DNA of 64,000 nt from Gemmatimonadota bacterium (GCA_022564055.1 JADFMD010000004.1:1-64000), one strand, 5' to 3'; counted from the first letter of the stretch, positions 8,934-19,718 are shown. A program made the numbers and translations. Notes: generated by a model from the letters alone, not told the origin.

Positions 8934-9869
8934 TCAGTGATCATCGGCGGGCCAGAGCCAGGCCGCCCCCCGGACGCCACTCGAATCGCCGTGCACGTTC
9001 CGGAGGACCCGCGTGGTGAGCTTATCGGTAAAGACGTAAGGAGGCAGGGCCGTTTGCACCTCCTCCGGTAGCCCTGGTACGTTCGACATGCCCCCGCCCA
9101 GAACTACGATCTCCGGATCGAGCACGTGGATCACGGCGGCGAGCCCCCGAGCCAGCCGGTCCACGTAGCGGCCGTACGAGGCCGTGGCATCGGCGTCACC
9201 ACGGGCCGCATTAGCCACGATCTCCTCAGTCGAGAGTCGCTCTCCCGTGACCGCTTCGTGATCCCGCACCATGCCGGGACCCGAAACGTAGGTCTCGATA
9301 CATCCCTTTCGCCCGCAGTAGCAGTCCGGCCCCGGACACTCCCCACCTCTTGGCCAGGGGAGTGAATTGTGGCCCCACTCCCCTCCGATCCCCTGGTGCC
9401 CCTCCAAGACGTGGCCTTCGATCACGATACCCGCACCGACCCCGGTCCCTAGGATGACACCGAATACCACGGATGCCCCCGTGCCCGCGCCGTCGGTGGC
9501 CTCGGAAAGCGCAAAACAGTTCGCGTCGTTCATCACCCGAATCGGCCTCCCTAGGATCGCCTCGAGGTCCTTGTCGAACGCGTGGCCGTTCAGCCATGGC
9601 GAGTTCGAGTTCTTCACGACGCGGGTCACGGGCGACAGGGTTCCGGGGATGCCCACGCCGACCGAGCCGAGCCCGGTATTGCCGGTGGCGGCGCTCGCTT
9701 CTTCCTCGACGACGGATACGAGTCCCTCGATCGCTAGGAGGGTTTTTTGGTAGTCCTTCGGCGTTTCGATTCGTCGGCGCGCGACCTCGGCTCCATCTCG
9801 GGTCAGCGCCAACCCTTCGATTTTGGTGCCACCGAGGTCGATTCCGATACGAAAGGTTGCGCCATTCAT
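8934..9869 (-). CDS. ROK family sugar kinase (fructokinase / N-acetylglucosamine kinase type)
   Basis: GIDLGGTKIEG N-terminus; GGEWGHNSLPWP..ECPGPDCYCGRKGCIETYVSGPG ROK signature with zinc site. Confidence 0.9.
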   Translation of the reverse strand: MNGATFRIGIDLGGTKIEGLALTRDGAEVARRRIETPKDYQKTLLAIEGLVSVVEEEASAATGNTGLGSVGVGIPGTLSPVTRVVKNSNSPWLNGHAFDKDLEAILGRPIRVMNDANCFALSEATDGAGTGASVVFGVILGTGVGAGIVIEGHVLEGHQGIGGEWGHNSLPWPRGGECPGPDCYCGRKGCIETYVSGPGMVRDHEAVTGERLSTEEIVANAARGDADATASYGRYVDRLARGLAAVIHVLDPEIVVLGGGMSNVPGLPEEVQTALPPYVFTDKLTTRVLRNVHGDSSGVRGAAWLWPADDH

Positions 9870-9945
9870 GGCGCAATATTTGCTCAAGGAGGAGGCCTGT
9901 CCAACGGTGGGGCTTGGAGATGTTCGACTTCTGGGCGAGGTCCGA

Positions 9946-10344
9946 TTATCGGGCCAGGCTTTCCGCCTCGGGCGAATCGCCCTCGCCCTCCGGCAAACCA
10001 TCCTCCTCGAGCGAGGGCGTGTCTACCACGACGGTACCATCGCCCTTCCCCGAGTCGTCTTGGGGCGGAGGAAGCGACTCTGGCGGCCGGCTACCGGAGA
10101 GCGCTCCGCCCAAGAGTTGCTCCGTGAAGTCCAGGCGGGTGTCCACCGAATGGAGTTGAAGGGCGAGGTCGGCGAGGTCCGCCCTCATCGCCTCGACATC
10201 GCGCGAACCCCGAAGTTGTGAGCGCCCTTGTGACGGTGGCGAGATCCTCGCCACGACCCACTGGCAGAGAAGAATACCGGCAGCTCCCATCGCCCCACCG
10301 CTAACGAAGATGGCGAGCGCCCCGATGATGATCTCCGGTTCCAT
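9946..10344 (-). CDS. hypothetical membrane-anchored protein
   Basis: MEPEIIIGALAIFVSGGAMGAAGILLCQW transmembrane N-terminus, acidic/proline-rich tail. Confidence 0.5.
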   Translation of the reverse strand: MEPEIIIGALAIFVSGGAMGAAGILLCQWVVARISPPSQGRSQLRGSRDVEAMRADLADLALQLHSVDTRLDFTEQLLGGALSGSRPPESLPPPQDDSGKGDGTVVVDTPSLEEDGLPEGEGDSPEAESLAR

Positions 10345-10503
10345 GCGAACGTTACCTGGTGGTGTGAAACCGGCCATCGAGATGGCCGGCGGGATTTTGG
10401 CGAAGAGGGGTGTAACTCCCCCCTCCCCGTTCCCGACGAAGCTTCCTGCGTTCGGGTTTCGTGGTCCCGCACCGCGCGGGGGACCTTCCATGTCCAAAAG
10501 CCG

Positions 10504-11409
10504 TCACGGCTCGATCACCGTTCCGGCTTCGCCGGCCAACATCTTTGCAATGTCTTCGAGTGCGCCAATGGTTGCCCTCCTCCCCGTGTTCTCCACGAAG
10601 GTACAGGCCGCCTCGACCTTGGGTCCCATCGAGCCGGCAGGTAAGTCCTGGTGGCGGAAATCGCCTGGAGACGCCTGTGCGATCGGCCGCTGCTCGGGTT
10701 TACCCCAGTCGTGATAGACTGCGTCGACGTCCGTGGCAAGGATCAGGCAGTCGGCTTCGACCTCCTCGGCCAGGAGGGCGCTAGCCCGGTCCTTGTCGAT
10801 CACCGCCTCCACTCCATGCAGTTTTCGTTGATCGTCATAGGCGGTGGGAATTCCTCCTCCTCCGGAGCAGATGACGATGACGTTGTGCTCCAGGAGCCAG
10901 CGCACCGGTCGAATCTCAAACACCCGTTTGGGAAGCGGTGACGGCACGACCCGCCGCCAGCCGTCTCCGTCGGGTGCGACGGCCCAGCCCCGGTCGTTCG
11001 CCAGTGTGCGCGCTTCGTCCTCGGTGTACACCGGGCCGATGGGCTTGGTGGGATTCCGGAACGCCGGATCGTCGGGGTCCACCTCCACCATCGTGAGGAT
11101 GGTCGCGAGAGGCCGCTCGACGGGAAGCAGATTTCCCAGCTCTTGTTCGATCATGTACCCGATCATCCCTTCGGTCTCCGCACCGAGGACATCGAGGGGG
11201 TAGGGGTGCACATCTTCGTAGGCCGCCGCCTGTAGCGCGAGGTGACCCACCTGGGGGCCGTTTCCGTGCGTGATCACGAGCTCGTGGGCGTTCGCGATGG
11301 GCGCCAGCGCCTCGGCCGCGGTCCGGACGTTCTTACGTTGTATCGCCGCGGTGGGTTGTTCGCCCCTGCGCAGCAGTGCATTTCCCCCGAGCGCCACGAC
11401 GATGCGCAT
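10504..11409 (-). CDS. arcC: carbamate kinase
   Basis: [59 protein letters not shown]. Confidence 0.95.
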   Translation of the reverse strand: MRIVVALGGNALLRRGEQPTAAIQRKNVRTAAEALAPIANAHELVITHGNGPQVGHLALQAAAYEDVHPYPLDVLGAETEGMIGYMIEQELGNLLPVERPLATILTMVEVDPDDPAFRNPTKPIGPVYTEDEARTLANDRGWAVAPDGDGWRRVVPSPLPKRVFEIRPVRWLLEHNVIVICSGGGGIPTAYDDQRKLHGVEAVIDKDRASALLAEEVEADCLILATDVDAVYHDWGKPEQRPIAQASPGDFRHQDLPAGSMGPKVEAACTFVENTGRRATIGALEDIAKMLAGEAGTVIEP

Positions 11410-11421
11410 GGATTTCGCAGA

Positions 11422-12426
11422 TCAGGACCCGAGTGTCGCCACCATCACGGCCTTGATGGTGTGCACCCGGTTTTCGGCTTGATCGAACACGATCGACTGC
11501 TCGGATTCGAACACCTCGTCGGTCACTTCCATTCCATCCAGCCCGTACTTCTCGAAAATCTCCTCTCCGACCTGCGTCTCCCGGTCGTGGAACGCCGGGA
11601 GGCAGTGGAGAAATTTCGCCGGCGGGTCCCCGGTCATGGCCATCACCTCCGAGTTGACCTGGTACGGCCGCAAGAGGTCGATGCGCTCCGCCCACTTCGC
11701 GTCGGGCTCACCCATCGAAACCCACACATCGGTGTGGAGGAAGTCCACATCCCGGACGCCCTCCTCCACACTTTCCGTGAGGGTAAGGGATCCGCCGGTG
11801 GCGTTCATGATTTCCCGGCACCGTCCGACGAAATCCGCCTCGGGCCAGCACGCTTCCGGAGCCGCCAGCCGGACATCCATGCCCATCTTGGCTCCCCCGA
11901 CCATCAGCGAGTTACCCATGTTGTTCCGGGCGTCGCCGAGATAACAGAACGAGACCTCAGAGAGCGGCTTCGGGGTGTGCTCCTCCATGGTGAGCAGGTC
12001 GGCGAGCACCTGGGTGGGGTGGAATTCGTCGGTCAGGCCATTCCACACGGGCACGCCCGAGAAGCGGTCCAGCTCCTCAATGATCTTCTGTCCGAATCCC
12101 CGGTATTGGATTCCATCATACATTCTGCCGAGCACGCGGGCCGTATCCTTGATCGATTCCTTGTGCCCAATCTGGGATCCGCTGCCCGGCCCCAGATACG
12201 TGACGCGGGCCCCCTGGTCGAAGGACGCCACCTCGAAGGCACACCGCGTGCGGGTGGAGGTTTTCTCGAAGATCAGGGCGATGTTCTTTCCGGCCAGACG
12301 GGGGCGCTCCCGACCCTCGGCCTTTTCGGATTTCAGCGTGGCCGCCAAGTCGAGGAGATACCGGATCTCTTCCGGTGTGAAGTCTTCGAGCTTGAGAAAG
12401 CTGCGCCGCTCGAGATCCACCGTCAT
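11422..12426 (-). CDS. arcB: ornithine carbamoyltransferase (probably catabolic, in arc operon)
   Basis: [15 protein letters not shown] carbamoyl-phosphate motif; HCLPAFHD ornithine motif; between arcA and arcC. Confidence 0.93.
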   Translation of the reverse strand: MTVDLERRSFLKLEDFTPEEIRYLLDLAATLKSEKAEGRERPRLAGKNIALIFEKTSTRTRCAFEVASFDQGARVTYLGPGSGSQIGHKESIKDTARVLGRMYDGIQYRGFGQKIIEELDRFSGVPVWNGLTDEFHPTQVLADLLTMEEHTPKPLSEVSFCYLGDARNNMGNSLMVGGAKMGMDVRLAAPEACWPEADFVGRCREIMNATGGSLTLTESVEEGVRDVDFLHTDVWVSMGEPDAKWAERIDLLRPYQVNSEVMAMTGDPPAKFLHCLPAFHDRETQVGEEIFEKYGLDGMEVTDEVFESEQSIVFDQAENRVHTIKAVMVATLGS

Positions 12427-12465
12427 GCACTGCCTCCTACGTTCGAGTGCCCTTCCGATCCCCCT

Positions 12466-13761
12466 TCAGACGGGGTCCCGCAGCAGGGGGCAGGTCATGC
12501 AGTGTCCGCCGCCCCGTCCCCGGCCCAACTCGGACCCGTCGATCGTGATCACTTCGATACCCGCGTTGCGTAATTTGGTGTTCGTGTACTCGTTTCTCGC
12601 GTACGCCACCACTACGCCGGGCTCGACCGCAAGGAGGTTGTTCCCGTCGTCCCACTGCTCACGTTGGGCCTGGAAATCATCGCCGCCCGTTCCGATGACC
12701 CTCAACCGCTTCACCTGCAATGCGTCCTTGAGCGCGTCGAGAAAGTTATCCTCCCGAGTGATGTCCAGCCCGCCGCCGGCCCGGTCCGAGGGGCGAACGC
12801 TGTAGACCGCGATGTGATCCACGACCTTCGGGTAGATGGTCACGGCATCCACGTCCAACATCGTGACCACGGTGTCGAGGTGCATGTGCGCCCGGTCTTG
12901 GCCGATGTCGCACGCGATCACGCGTTCCACGGCACCCGCCTCGAAGAGCGTGGTTGCGAAGAGTTCGACCATCCGTGCCGTCGTCCGCTCACTGATGCCC
13001 AGTAAAACGGTACCGTTTCCGATCGGCATGACGTCCCCACCCTCCAGGGAAGCCTTTCCGAAATCCTCGAGAGGTCCATCGCCACGGCTCTGGTCATCGG
13101 AGTACCAGAATTCGAAATCCGCATCCTTGAACATCGGGTGATTCTGGTAAATGAGCTCCACGTTTACCGTCTCCAAGCGTCTCACCGGGAAGTACATCGG
13201 ATTCAGCGTCACTCCGTTGTAAACCCACGACGACGAGTCCCTCGTGAAGAGGGAATTTGGAAGCGGTGGAAGAACGAACGATGTGTCGGGACCGGCTCGC
13301 ACGGTAAGTGAGCGGCTGAGGTCGAGTCCCTCCACCTCACTCCTTTCGAGGCCGCCGATCAGGTGGGTCGCCAGCCTGTCCGGGTTCATCTCGAGGAGAT
13401 AGGCTCGGATTTCATCGCGCAGGGAGACCCCCACGGTCCGTTCCGTGATGACGTGCCTCACGATCTTCTGTCGCGCTTCTGCGCTCGCGGTGAGCGTTTC
13501 TGAAAGGAGGTCTCGGAGCAGGTAGACCTCGACGCCCCGGTCGCGGAGTTGGTCGACGAAAAGGTCGTGCTGCTCCCGCGCTCGCCGCACCCACAGCACG
13601 TCATCGAAGAGCAGCTCCCGGACGTTCGAAGGTGTGAGCCGTTCAATGCTCAGGCCGGGCCGATGGACCAGGACCTTTCTCAACCGCCCGACCTCCGAGC
13701 CCACGTAGAACGCTGGCGCCTTGTCAGGGCTGGCTGGTGTCAACGATTCGGAGCCGGTCAT
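12466..13761 (-). CDS. arcA: arginine deiminase
   Basis: [65 protein letters not shown] active-site Cys motif. Confidence 0.95.
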   Translation of the reverse strand: MTGSESLTPASPDKAPAFYVGSEVGRLRKVLVHRPGLSIERLTPSNVRELLFDDVLWVRRAREQHDLFVDQLRDRGVEVYLLRDLLSETLTASAEARQKIVRHVITERTVGVSLRDEIRAYLLEMNPDRLATHLIGGLERSEVEGLDLSRSLTVRAGPDTSFVLPPLPNSLFTRDSSSWVYNGVTLNPMYFPVRRLETVNVELIYQNHPMFKDADFEFWYSDDQSRGDGPLEDFGKASLEGGDVMPIGNGTVLLGISERTTARMVELFATTLFEAGAVERVIACDIGQDRAHMHLDTVVTMLDVDAVTIYPKVVDHIAVYSVRPSDRAGGGLDITREDNFLDALKDALQVKRLRVIGTGGDDFQAQREQWDDGNNLLAVEPGVVVAYARNEYTNTKLRNAGIEVITIDGSELGRGRGGGHCMTCPLLRDPV

Positions 13762-13854
13762 GCGTTCCGGGGCGTCCCCTGTCGGTGATGGCGTGCAGGT
13801 GACGGCGCGAAGAGCCGCGCCTCGCTTAAACGAAGTCCGTAATTATATCAATTC

Positions 13855-14334
13855 TCAGCGAGGCGGCACTCGGCGCGTCTCCGGACGCCGTCCCGATTCG
13901 GGGTCTTGCCACGCATCCTCTCCCGGCAGCTCCTCCTTGATCGCCGCCACCAAGTCGCCGAAGTCGGCGGGTTTCTGGAGGAATCGGCGGACTCCGAACT
14001 CCTCCGCCAGGCGGGCGTGCTCCGGATCCGTTGACGCGGTGAAGACGATAACCGGAATGTCTCTGAGCCGTTTTCGCCTCGCAATCCATCGGAGGACGTC
14101 GAAGCCGCTCCCATCCGGTAGCGAAAGATCGAGTATGATCAAGTCGGGGACCGGGTTGTTTCGCCCGTCATCCTCGTATGCGGACCATTCCCCACGGAGA
14201 TGCCGGCGAGCTCCCTGGCCGCGAAGCGCCACCTGAACGCGGACCCCCTCCAGGCCCGAGGAGATTATGGCCTCGATCAACCCGACATGATCGGGATTAT
14301 CCTCGACGACGAGGATGGTCGTATTTCCAGACAC
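13855..14334 (-). CDS. single-domain response regulator (receiver, CheY/Rcp-like)
   Basis: ILVVEDNPDHVGLIE, DLIILDLSLPDGSG phospho-Asp region, VIVFTAS, FLQKPADF. Confidence 0.9.
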   Translation of the reverse strand: MSGNTTILVVEDNPDHVGLIEAIISSGLEGVRVQVALRGQGARRHLRGEWSAYEDDGRNNPVPDLIILDLSLPDGSGFDVLRWIARRKRLRDIPVIVFTASTDPEHARLAEEFGVRRFLQKPADFGDLVAAIKEELPGEDAWQDPESGRRPETRRVPPR

Positions 14335-14454
14335 CTATTACATCCCTGCATCAATGAAGGGGGGCTTCCCAGGCGTGCACGCCCCCGTCTCGGGCAGCAT
14401 CTAGCGGTCTTTTAAGTATACCGGTGGGTCTGGCGGGGGACCTAGCTCTTTTTT

Positions 14455-14495
14455 CTCCGAAAAAATGCCTCCGGATTCGTTGAATCTGGAGGCGG
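14455..14495 (-). terminator. rho-independent terminator downstream of the esterase gene
   Basis: On minus strand: GCCTCCAGATTC-AAC-GAATCCGGAGGC hairpin (14467-14493) followed by ATTTTTTC. Confidence 0.8.
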
Positions 14496-15143
14496 CTAGG
14501 GCCCTTCGGCCCCAAAAGATGTGAGGAGTTTGGTAGCCCAAGCGATTTCCTCCCCGTTGATCGTGTGCCCCATGCCGGGATAGATCCGCTCGTCGACCAA
14601 GCCGCCGAGACCCTCCAAAACGTGCGCCGTTTCATGGACGCGACTCACCGGGATGTGCGCGTCCACGTCGCTGCAGCCCAGAAAGACCGGGGTCCCCTCG
14701 AGGGACCCCGGGTAGTGCCGCGGAGTGCCGTCGGGTCCGATCAGCCCGCCTGAAAACGCTACCACACCTCCGTATCGTTGTGAATTTCGGGCCGCGAACT
14801 CGAGAGCCAGGCACGCTCCCTGAGAGAACCCCATGAGCACCACTCTCTCTTTGGGAATGATCGTGGCCACGGCGGTGACGGCTGCCTCGATCCGCTCGAG
14901 AGCGGATGAGAGCCAAGGCTCGTTGAGTTCGATCTCGGTCAGAAAACTGTTCGGATACCACGAAAACCCCGTCGCCTGGGGCGCGAGAAAGGCCGTTTTC
15001 GGCGCTTGGAGCTCGGGCGCTAGGCCAAGAATTCCGCGCGCACTGTCCCCGCGGCCGTGAATCAGGACGACGGCACTCTCGGCCTCTTCGAGCTCCGGGC
15101 CGAACCGGACTTCCTCGCTACCGCGGTGAGGATTATCTGTCAT
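14496..15143 (-). CDS. phospholipase/carboxylesterase family alpha/beta hydrolase (MhqD-like)
   Basis: VVLIHGRGDSARGI, VLMGFSQGACLALEFAAR (GFSQGA nucleophile), GMGHTI. Confidence 0.88.
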   Translation of the reverse strand: MTDNPHRGSEEVRFGPELEEAESAVVLIHGRGDSARGILGLAPELQAPKTAFLAPQATGFSWYPNSFLTEIELNEPWLSSALERIEAAVTAVATIIPKERVVLMGFSQGACLALEFAARNSQRYGGVVAFSGGLIGPDGTPRHYPGSLEGTPVFLGCSDVDAHIPVSRVHETAHVLEGLGGLVDERIYPGMGHTINGEEIAWATKLLTSFGAEGP

Positions 15144-16123
15144 GACCGTTCGTCGGGGAGCATGAGCTTCGGAAGTCGTGCCTCGAGCTCACTCCGGCGG
15201 GATTCGAGCCAGGGCGGGAGCTTGAGGCTGCGCCCGAGCTCCTCCGGTGATTCGTCGATTCCAAACCCCGGGGTATCCGTCGCGATCTCGAACAGGACAC
15301 CGCCGGGTTCCCTGAAGTAGATGGACCGGAAGTAGCAGCGGTCTTTGACCTCGGTCACGGAGAACCCGGCGGCGGCGATGGTCTCCCTCCACGACTCTTG
15401 TTCATCGTCGTCCCGGGCACGGAACGCCACATGGTGCACGCTTCCTCGTCCCATGTGCGCTGGCGCCCCCGACCCGGCCGCGCGAAGGTCCACGATCGAG
15501 CCGACCTCATGCTCATCACCCCTGAAGCGGATCCGTCCGTCGTGTTCGCCCATGTGCTCGAAGCCCATGACGTCGGTGAGAAGCCTCGCCGTTGGCTCTG
15601 GGTCGGCTATGTCGAGGACCACGCCGTGGAAGGCGCGTATGGCGAACTCGGGGGGAACGCCCGGATGGACCGGCCGGCCGGCCGATGTCTCGCGCGTGGC
15701 GGGTCCCGCCACGAGCTCCAGGACCAACCCATCGGGATCCTCGCAGCGTAACGACTCTTCCTGGAACCGCGTCACTACCTCCCCTGGTGAGAAGCCTCCA
15801 GCTCTGAGGCGGTCGGTCCAGAACTCGAGCGAGCCCGGAGGCACCGAGAAACCAGTCGCCTCGGTGGAACCCGAACCCGGCTCACCGTGGGCGGCGTGTT
15901 CCCAAGGGAAGAAGGTCATGGCGGTGCCCGGCGTCCCGGCACGGTCGCCGTAGTAGAGGTGGTGAGTCCCAGGATCATCGAAGTTCACGGTCTGTTTGAT
16001 CGTACGGAGCCCGAGCGTGTCCGCGTAGAAATCCACGTTCTGCTGTGCCCGCCCCGAAATGGCGGTAACGTGATGGATGCCCGGAACTCTGAGCGCTTCA
16101 GTCTTGGCCTCGGCGACGCCCAT
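15140..16123 (-). CDS. ring-cleaving dioxygenase, glyoxalase/bleomycin-resistance superfamily (MhqO-like)
   Basis: GIHHVTAISGRAQQNVDFYADTLGLRTIKQTVNFDDPGTHHLYYGD..GTAMTFFPW; overlaps downstream hydrolase by 4 nt (ATGA). Confidence 0.9.
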   Translation of the reverse strand: MGVAEAKTEALRVPGIHHVTAISGRAQQNVDFYADTLGLRTIKQTVNFDDPGTHHLYYGDRAGTPGTAMTFFPWEHAAHGEPGSGSTEATGFSVPPGSLEFWTDRLRAGGFSPGEVVTRFQEESLRCEDPDGLVLELVAGPATRETSAGRPVHPGVPPEFAIRAFHGVVLDIADPEPTARLLTDVMGFEHMGEHDGRIRFRGDEHEVGSIVDLRAAGSGAPAHMGRGSVHHVAFRARDDDEQESWRETIAAAGFSVTEVKDRCYFRSIYFREPGGVLFEIATDTPGFGIDESPEELGRSLKLPPWLESRRSELEARLPKLMLPDERS

Positions 16124-16295
16124 TGTGTGGTCTCCTCCGGTTACGTCTTACTTGCCTCTGGGCGGGTCAGCGTCCAAGCTCGGCAGTGAGATTCCGTTGC
16201 GAAACTCAGCCCGGGGCGCGTCGGCTTCGGCACATTGCCCTATGGGCAACCCAGGTGCCTGAAACAAGCGACGCGTACCCTCCGTAAAGGCTAAT

Positions 16296-16511
16296 ATGAC
16301 AAAATATCTCGCTCCTGTAGCGTTTACGGGAATCGCCGGCGTTATCCTTTGGAAGCTTCTCCAGCTTCTCATGGCCCCGGTGATTGCCTGGATCCTCGGA
16401 GTCCTAGCGATCGGGCTCAAGATCGGGCTCGGCGTGGCGTTGGCATGCCTGGTGATCTATGGCATACGACGAGTGATGCGGACCCGCGCCGAAGGCGAGA
16501 CCGAGGCGTAG
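16296..16511 (+). CDS. small hypothetical membrane protein
   Basis: 71 aa, two hydrophobic segments. Confidence 0.5.
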   Translation: MTKYLAPVAFTGIAGVILWKLLQLLMAPVIAWILGVLAIGLKIGLGVALACLVIYGIRRVMRTRAEGETEA

Positions 16512-16649
16512 GAGTTTCTTTCCACGGAGTCCTTCCTCCCGCCGGGGTCTTTCCTCGGTATGCCCGGAATGGCTATATCCCAATGGCTAAATTCGATGCT
16601 TAGGCGGTCCCCACCCGGGATTTGACTCCAAAAGACGCAGGAGATTGAG

Positions 16650-17819
16650 ATGGTCCGGACACCCGTGAGAATTTTCATTGCCCTCGGGCTTCTTCTTTCC
16701 GTCGTAACGCCCGTTTTGGGCCAGGACCCGGTCCTTCGGTCGGCCAACCACGATTATCGGGTCGTCAAAGTAGCCGACGGCCTGATCACCCCATGGTCCA
16801 TTGCGTTTCTTCCCGGGGGCGACATGCTCATCACGGAGCGCCCCGGTCGGCTACGTCTCGTCCGAAACGGTTTACTGCGTATGGCCCCCGTCGAGGGAGT
16901 TCCCGAGGTTTTGGCCCAGGGTCAGGGTGGGCTTTTCGACGTGGTCCTTCATCCGGACTTCGAATCGAATCAGCTTGTCTACCTGAGCTATGCCAAGCCG
17001 ATTGGCGACGGGACGGAGGCGACCACGGCGGTTGCCCGGGGGCGTTTTGAGAACGACCGGCTCACGGATGTCGAAGACATCTTCGTTGCGGAGAGCCGGG
17101 GTCGCCCTGGCCACTACGGCGCGCGCCTCGCGTTCGATGAGGAGGGGTACCTCTTCGTCACGGTCGGGGACCGTCAGGCTCCCTCAATAGGGGACCTGGA
17201 GGCCCACCCCGCACAGGATATCTCGAACCATCACGGCACCGTCATCCGCCTTCACGACGACGGGAGCGTGCCCGTCGACAATCCCTTCGTGGGCGAGAGC
17301 GGCGTACTGCCCGAGATCTGGAGTTACGGACACCGGAACCCCCAGGGGCTGGCCATCCACCCCGAGACAGGGGACGTCTGGATCACCGAGCACGGACCTC
17401 AGGGGGGGGACGAGCTCAACCGCATTCTTCCGGGCCTGAACTATGGTTGGCCCGTGATCGGGTACGGCGTGAACTACCGGACCGGCTCGGCGATCCACGA
17501 AGGGACGCTCCGGGATGGGATCGAAGCCCCGACACATTTCTGGGTGCCGTCCATCGCGACGTCCGGTCTGATGATCTATACCGGAAACGTCTTCCCTGCC
17601 TGGAAGGGAAGCATTTTCGTCGGAGGCCTGGGCGGCCAGCAAATCGCGCGCCTCACGATGAACGGACAGCGTGTGGTTCGGGAGGAGACACTCCTCCAGG
17701 GCATGGGTCGCGTACGTGACATCCGGCAGAGCCCGGATGGATATATCTACGTCGCCATCGAAAGCCGAGATGGCTTGCCCACTGCCGTGGTCCGGCTCGA
17801 GCCCGCAGGGGCGAGGTAG
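16650..17819 (+). CDS. PQQ-dependent aldose sugar dehydrogenase (YliI/Asd-like), secreted
   Basis: VADGLITPWSIAFLPGGDMLITERPGRLRLV; GHRNPQGLAIHPETGDVWITEHGPQGGDELNRILPGLNYGWPVIGYG. Confidence 0.92.
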   Translation: MVRTPVRIFIALGLLLSVVTPVLGQDPVLRSANHDYRVVKVADGLITPWSIAFLPGGDMLITERPGRLRLVRNGLLRMAPVEGVPEVLAQGQGGLFDVVLHPDFESNQLVYLSYAKPIGDGTEATTAVARGRFENDRLTDVEDIFVAESRGRPGHYGARLAFDEEGYLFVTVGDRQAPSIGDLEAHPAQDISNHHGTVIRLHDDGSVPVDNPFVGESGVLPEIWSYGHRNPQGLAIHPETGDVWITEHGPQGGDELNRILPGLNYGWPVIGYGVNYRTGSAIHEGTLRDGIEAPTHFWVPSIATSGLMIYTGNVFPAWKGSIFVGGLGGQQIARLTMNGQRVVREETLLQGMGRVRDIRQSPDGYIYVAIESRDGLPTAVVRLEPAGAR

Positions 17820-17830
17820 GCAGTCCCGAA

Positions 17831-18553
17831 TCAGTTTCGTGCTTGCCGAATCGCCTCCTCGCGGTATGCGGCGCTGGCGAAAATCGCGACCTCGACCCGT
17901 CGGTTAGCCTGCTGACCCACTGGGGTCTCATTCGAGGCCAAGGGTTCCATCTCACCGAGGCCCTGGATGCGGATCTGTGAGCCCGGGATTCCCGCGGTGG
18001 CCAGGAAATCCGAAGCCGCAGCGGCTCGCCGCTCCGAGAGCGCCTGGTTGTAGGCCTCAGCCCCGGAGTTGTCGGTGTGCCCCGCCACGAGGATCTCGTA
18101 ATCCTCCGGGTCGGCGGCCAGCACACGGGCTAGGTCACCGAGGTTATTACGCGCCTGTGCTCGCAGCGTGGAGGAGTCGAAACCGAAGAGGATGCCGGAG
18201 TCGAAGGTTACCAGGATCCCCTCTCCCACGCGCTCGATGGTGGCGTTGTCGAGCTCCCTCTCCAGCGTCTCGGCCCGGTCGTTCATTCGACTCCCGATGA
18301 TCGCGCCCGCGGCCCCGCCCACAACCGCGCCGATGATCGCGCCCTTGGTGGTCGAGCCGGCCGCGTTCCCTATGATGGCGCCCACAGCACCTCCGGCCCC
18401 CGCCCCGATCAGTGCCCCACGTTGTGTATTGCTCAGACTGGAGCAGCCGGTGCCCGCGAGGGACAGCGCGGTGACCAAGGCAAGTGTGATCCCACGGCGT
18501 CGCACCCGGGTGGTCCGGTGAGAAATCTCACCCCCTGACAAAATCAGCTTCAT
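17831..18553 (-). CDS. OmpA-family lipoprotein with glycine-zipper domain (YiaD-like)
   Basis: Lipobox LAGTGC; GAGAGGAVGAIIGN..KGAIIGAVVGGAAGAIIG; NLGDLARVLAADPEDYEILVAGHTDNSGAEAYNQALSERRA. Confidence 0.92.
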   Translation of the reverse strand: MKLILSGGEISHRTTRVRRRGITLALVTALSLAGTGCSSLSNTQRGALIGAGAGGAVGAIIGNAAGSTTKGAIIGAVVGGAAGAIIGSRMNDRAETLERELDNATIERVGEGILVTFDSGILFGFDSSTLRAQARNNLGDLARVLAADPEDYEILVAGHTDNSGAEAYNQALSERRAAAASDFLATAGIPGSQIRIQGLGEMEPLASNETPVGQQANRRVEVAIFASAAYREEAIRQARN

Positions 18554-18800
18554 CCAAGGACCTCTTTTAGGTTGGTATCTTTTTAAATAGACCGCGGGAG
18601 ATCGTTCGTTCCGCTGGATCGAATATATGACCGCCGCCTACGCGTGAGGGCATTTTTTTCGCGGTGCGACAGCACGTTTTTCTGGCGTGACGTGTGATCC
18701 CCGAGTAAGGTAGAGAGTGTCCCCCCGTTCGGATTTCTCGACCGGAATCCGCGGCAAGAGAACACCAACCAGGAGCCCTCCTGCGGGTGCCCCGAGGACC

Positions 18801-19259
18801 ATGACTCTCAAGCTACGACATATGGCTGTACTCTTTTTCGCTCTCCTTCTCGGGTCGGTGGCGATGTACATCGAAATCGCCCCCTGGCTCAGGTTGTTGG
18901 TCGCCGGGTTCCTCCTGTTTCCCATCATCTACGCGGCCGATGGATTGGGGATCGCCCAATTGATGAACGTCCTGCCGCAGCGCAGGGTCCGCCATCGCCA
19001 GTTCGGCGTGCTTCGGTCTGAGGTCATGCAGCTTCTCGACGTGGTGCGAAGGCTCAACTGGCTGACCGTCGATCTGGAGCGGGGCGTTCGCAACAAGGAC
19101 GCCGTGACGGCGGAGATCGCTTTTGCGGAACGGCGGCTCGGAGAGATTCTCGACGAAATCCGCGACGCAGTCGGGCGGTCCACCAACGGGGAGGAAGTTG
19201 ATGATGAGCGGGATGATGAGCGGGATGAGGAGCGAGTTTTCGACCTGGACCTGGGGTGA
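18801..19259 (+). CDS. hypothetical membrane protein
   Basis: N-terminal transmembrane helices, charged C-terminus with repeated DDERDDERDEER. Confidence 0.55.
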   Translation: MTLKLRHMAVLFFALLLGSVAMYIEIAPWLRLLVAGFLLFPIIYAADGLGIAQLMNVLPQRRVRHRQFGVLRSEVMQLLDVVRRLNWLTVDLERGVRNKDAVTAEIAFAERRLGEILDEIRDAVGRSTNGEEVDDERDDERDEERVFDLDLG

Positions 19260-19268
19260 AGTTCCTGC

Positions 19269-19718
19269 CTAGGAAGAGGCCCCGTCTGATTCGCGCGCCC
19301 GCTTGCTGAAACGGGTCTGCGAGCGTGTGCGCCGTGTGACGAGAATTCCCCCCAGAACGGCGGTGGGTGGCACAAGCATGGTAATCACCCCTGGATACCA
19401 GTCGGGCTCGCCTGGCGCCGGCTGGCCGCCGTTGATCAGCCATGACGTCAGCCCGAGCAACATCATGAACGCGGAGAGTGCGGCGGCGTGTCCGAGCGGG
19501 GAGTGATCCGATACCGTCGCGGCCACATATCCACCCACGATCGCGAACAGCACGTTGTAGGTCAGGTTTACGACCAAGAACGGCGTCGTTGGCTCCGTGC
19601 CGGGCCCCGTGGATCCCAACATGATCTGCGCTGCGAGAGCCGTGGCCAGCCCTACGAGCACGGCCACGACGACGAATGCGCCCAAGACGGAGAGCACGCT
19701 TCTGATGAAAGGCGGCAT
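19269..19718 (-). CDS. hypothetical multi-pass membrane protein
   Basis: About four hydrophobic segments; start at MPPFIRSVLS proposed. Confidence 0.55.
   Translation of the reverse strand: MPPFIRSVLSVLGAFVVVAVLVGLATALAAQIMLGSTGPGTEPTTPFLVVNLTYNVLFAIVGGYVAATVSDHSPLGHAAALSAFMMLLGLTSWLINGGQPAPGEPDWYPGVITMLVPPTAVLGGILVTRRTRSQTRFSKRARESDGASS

Noticed and set aside
11242-12573. 443 aa plus-strand ORF
   Set aside because: Antisense to arcB and flanking arc genes.
13842-13847. TATAAT on minus strand upstream of arcA
   Set aside because: Perfect -10-like hexamer but no acceptable -35 at 17 bp (AGTGCC) and no clear ArgR or FNR palindrome; insufficient for a promoter call.
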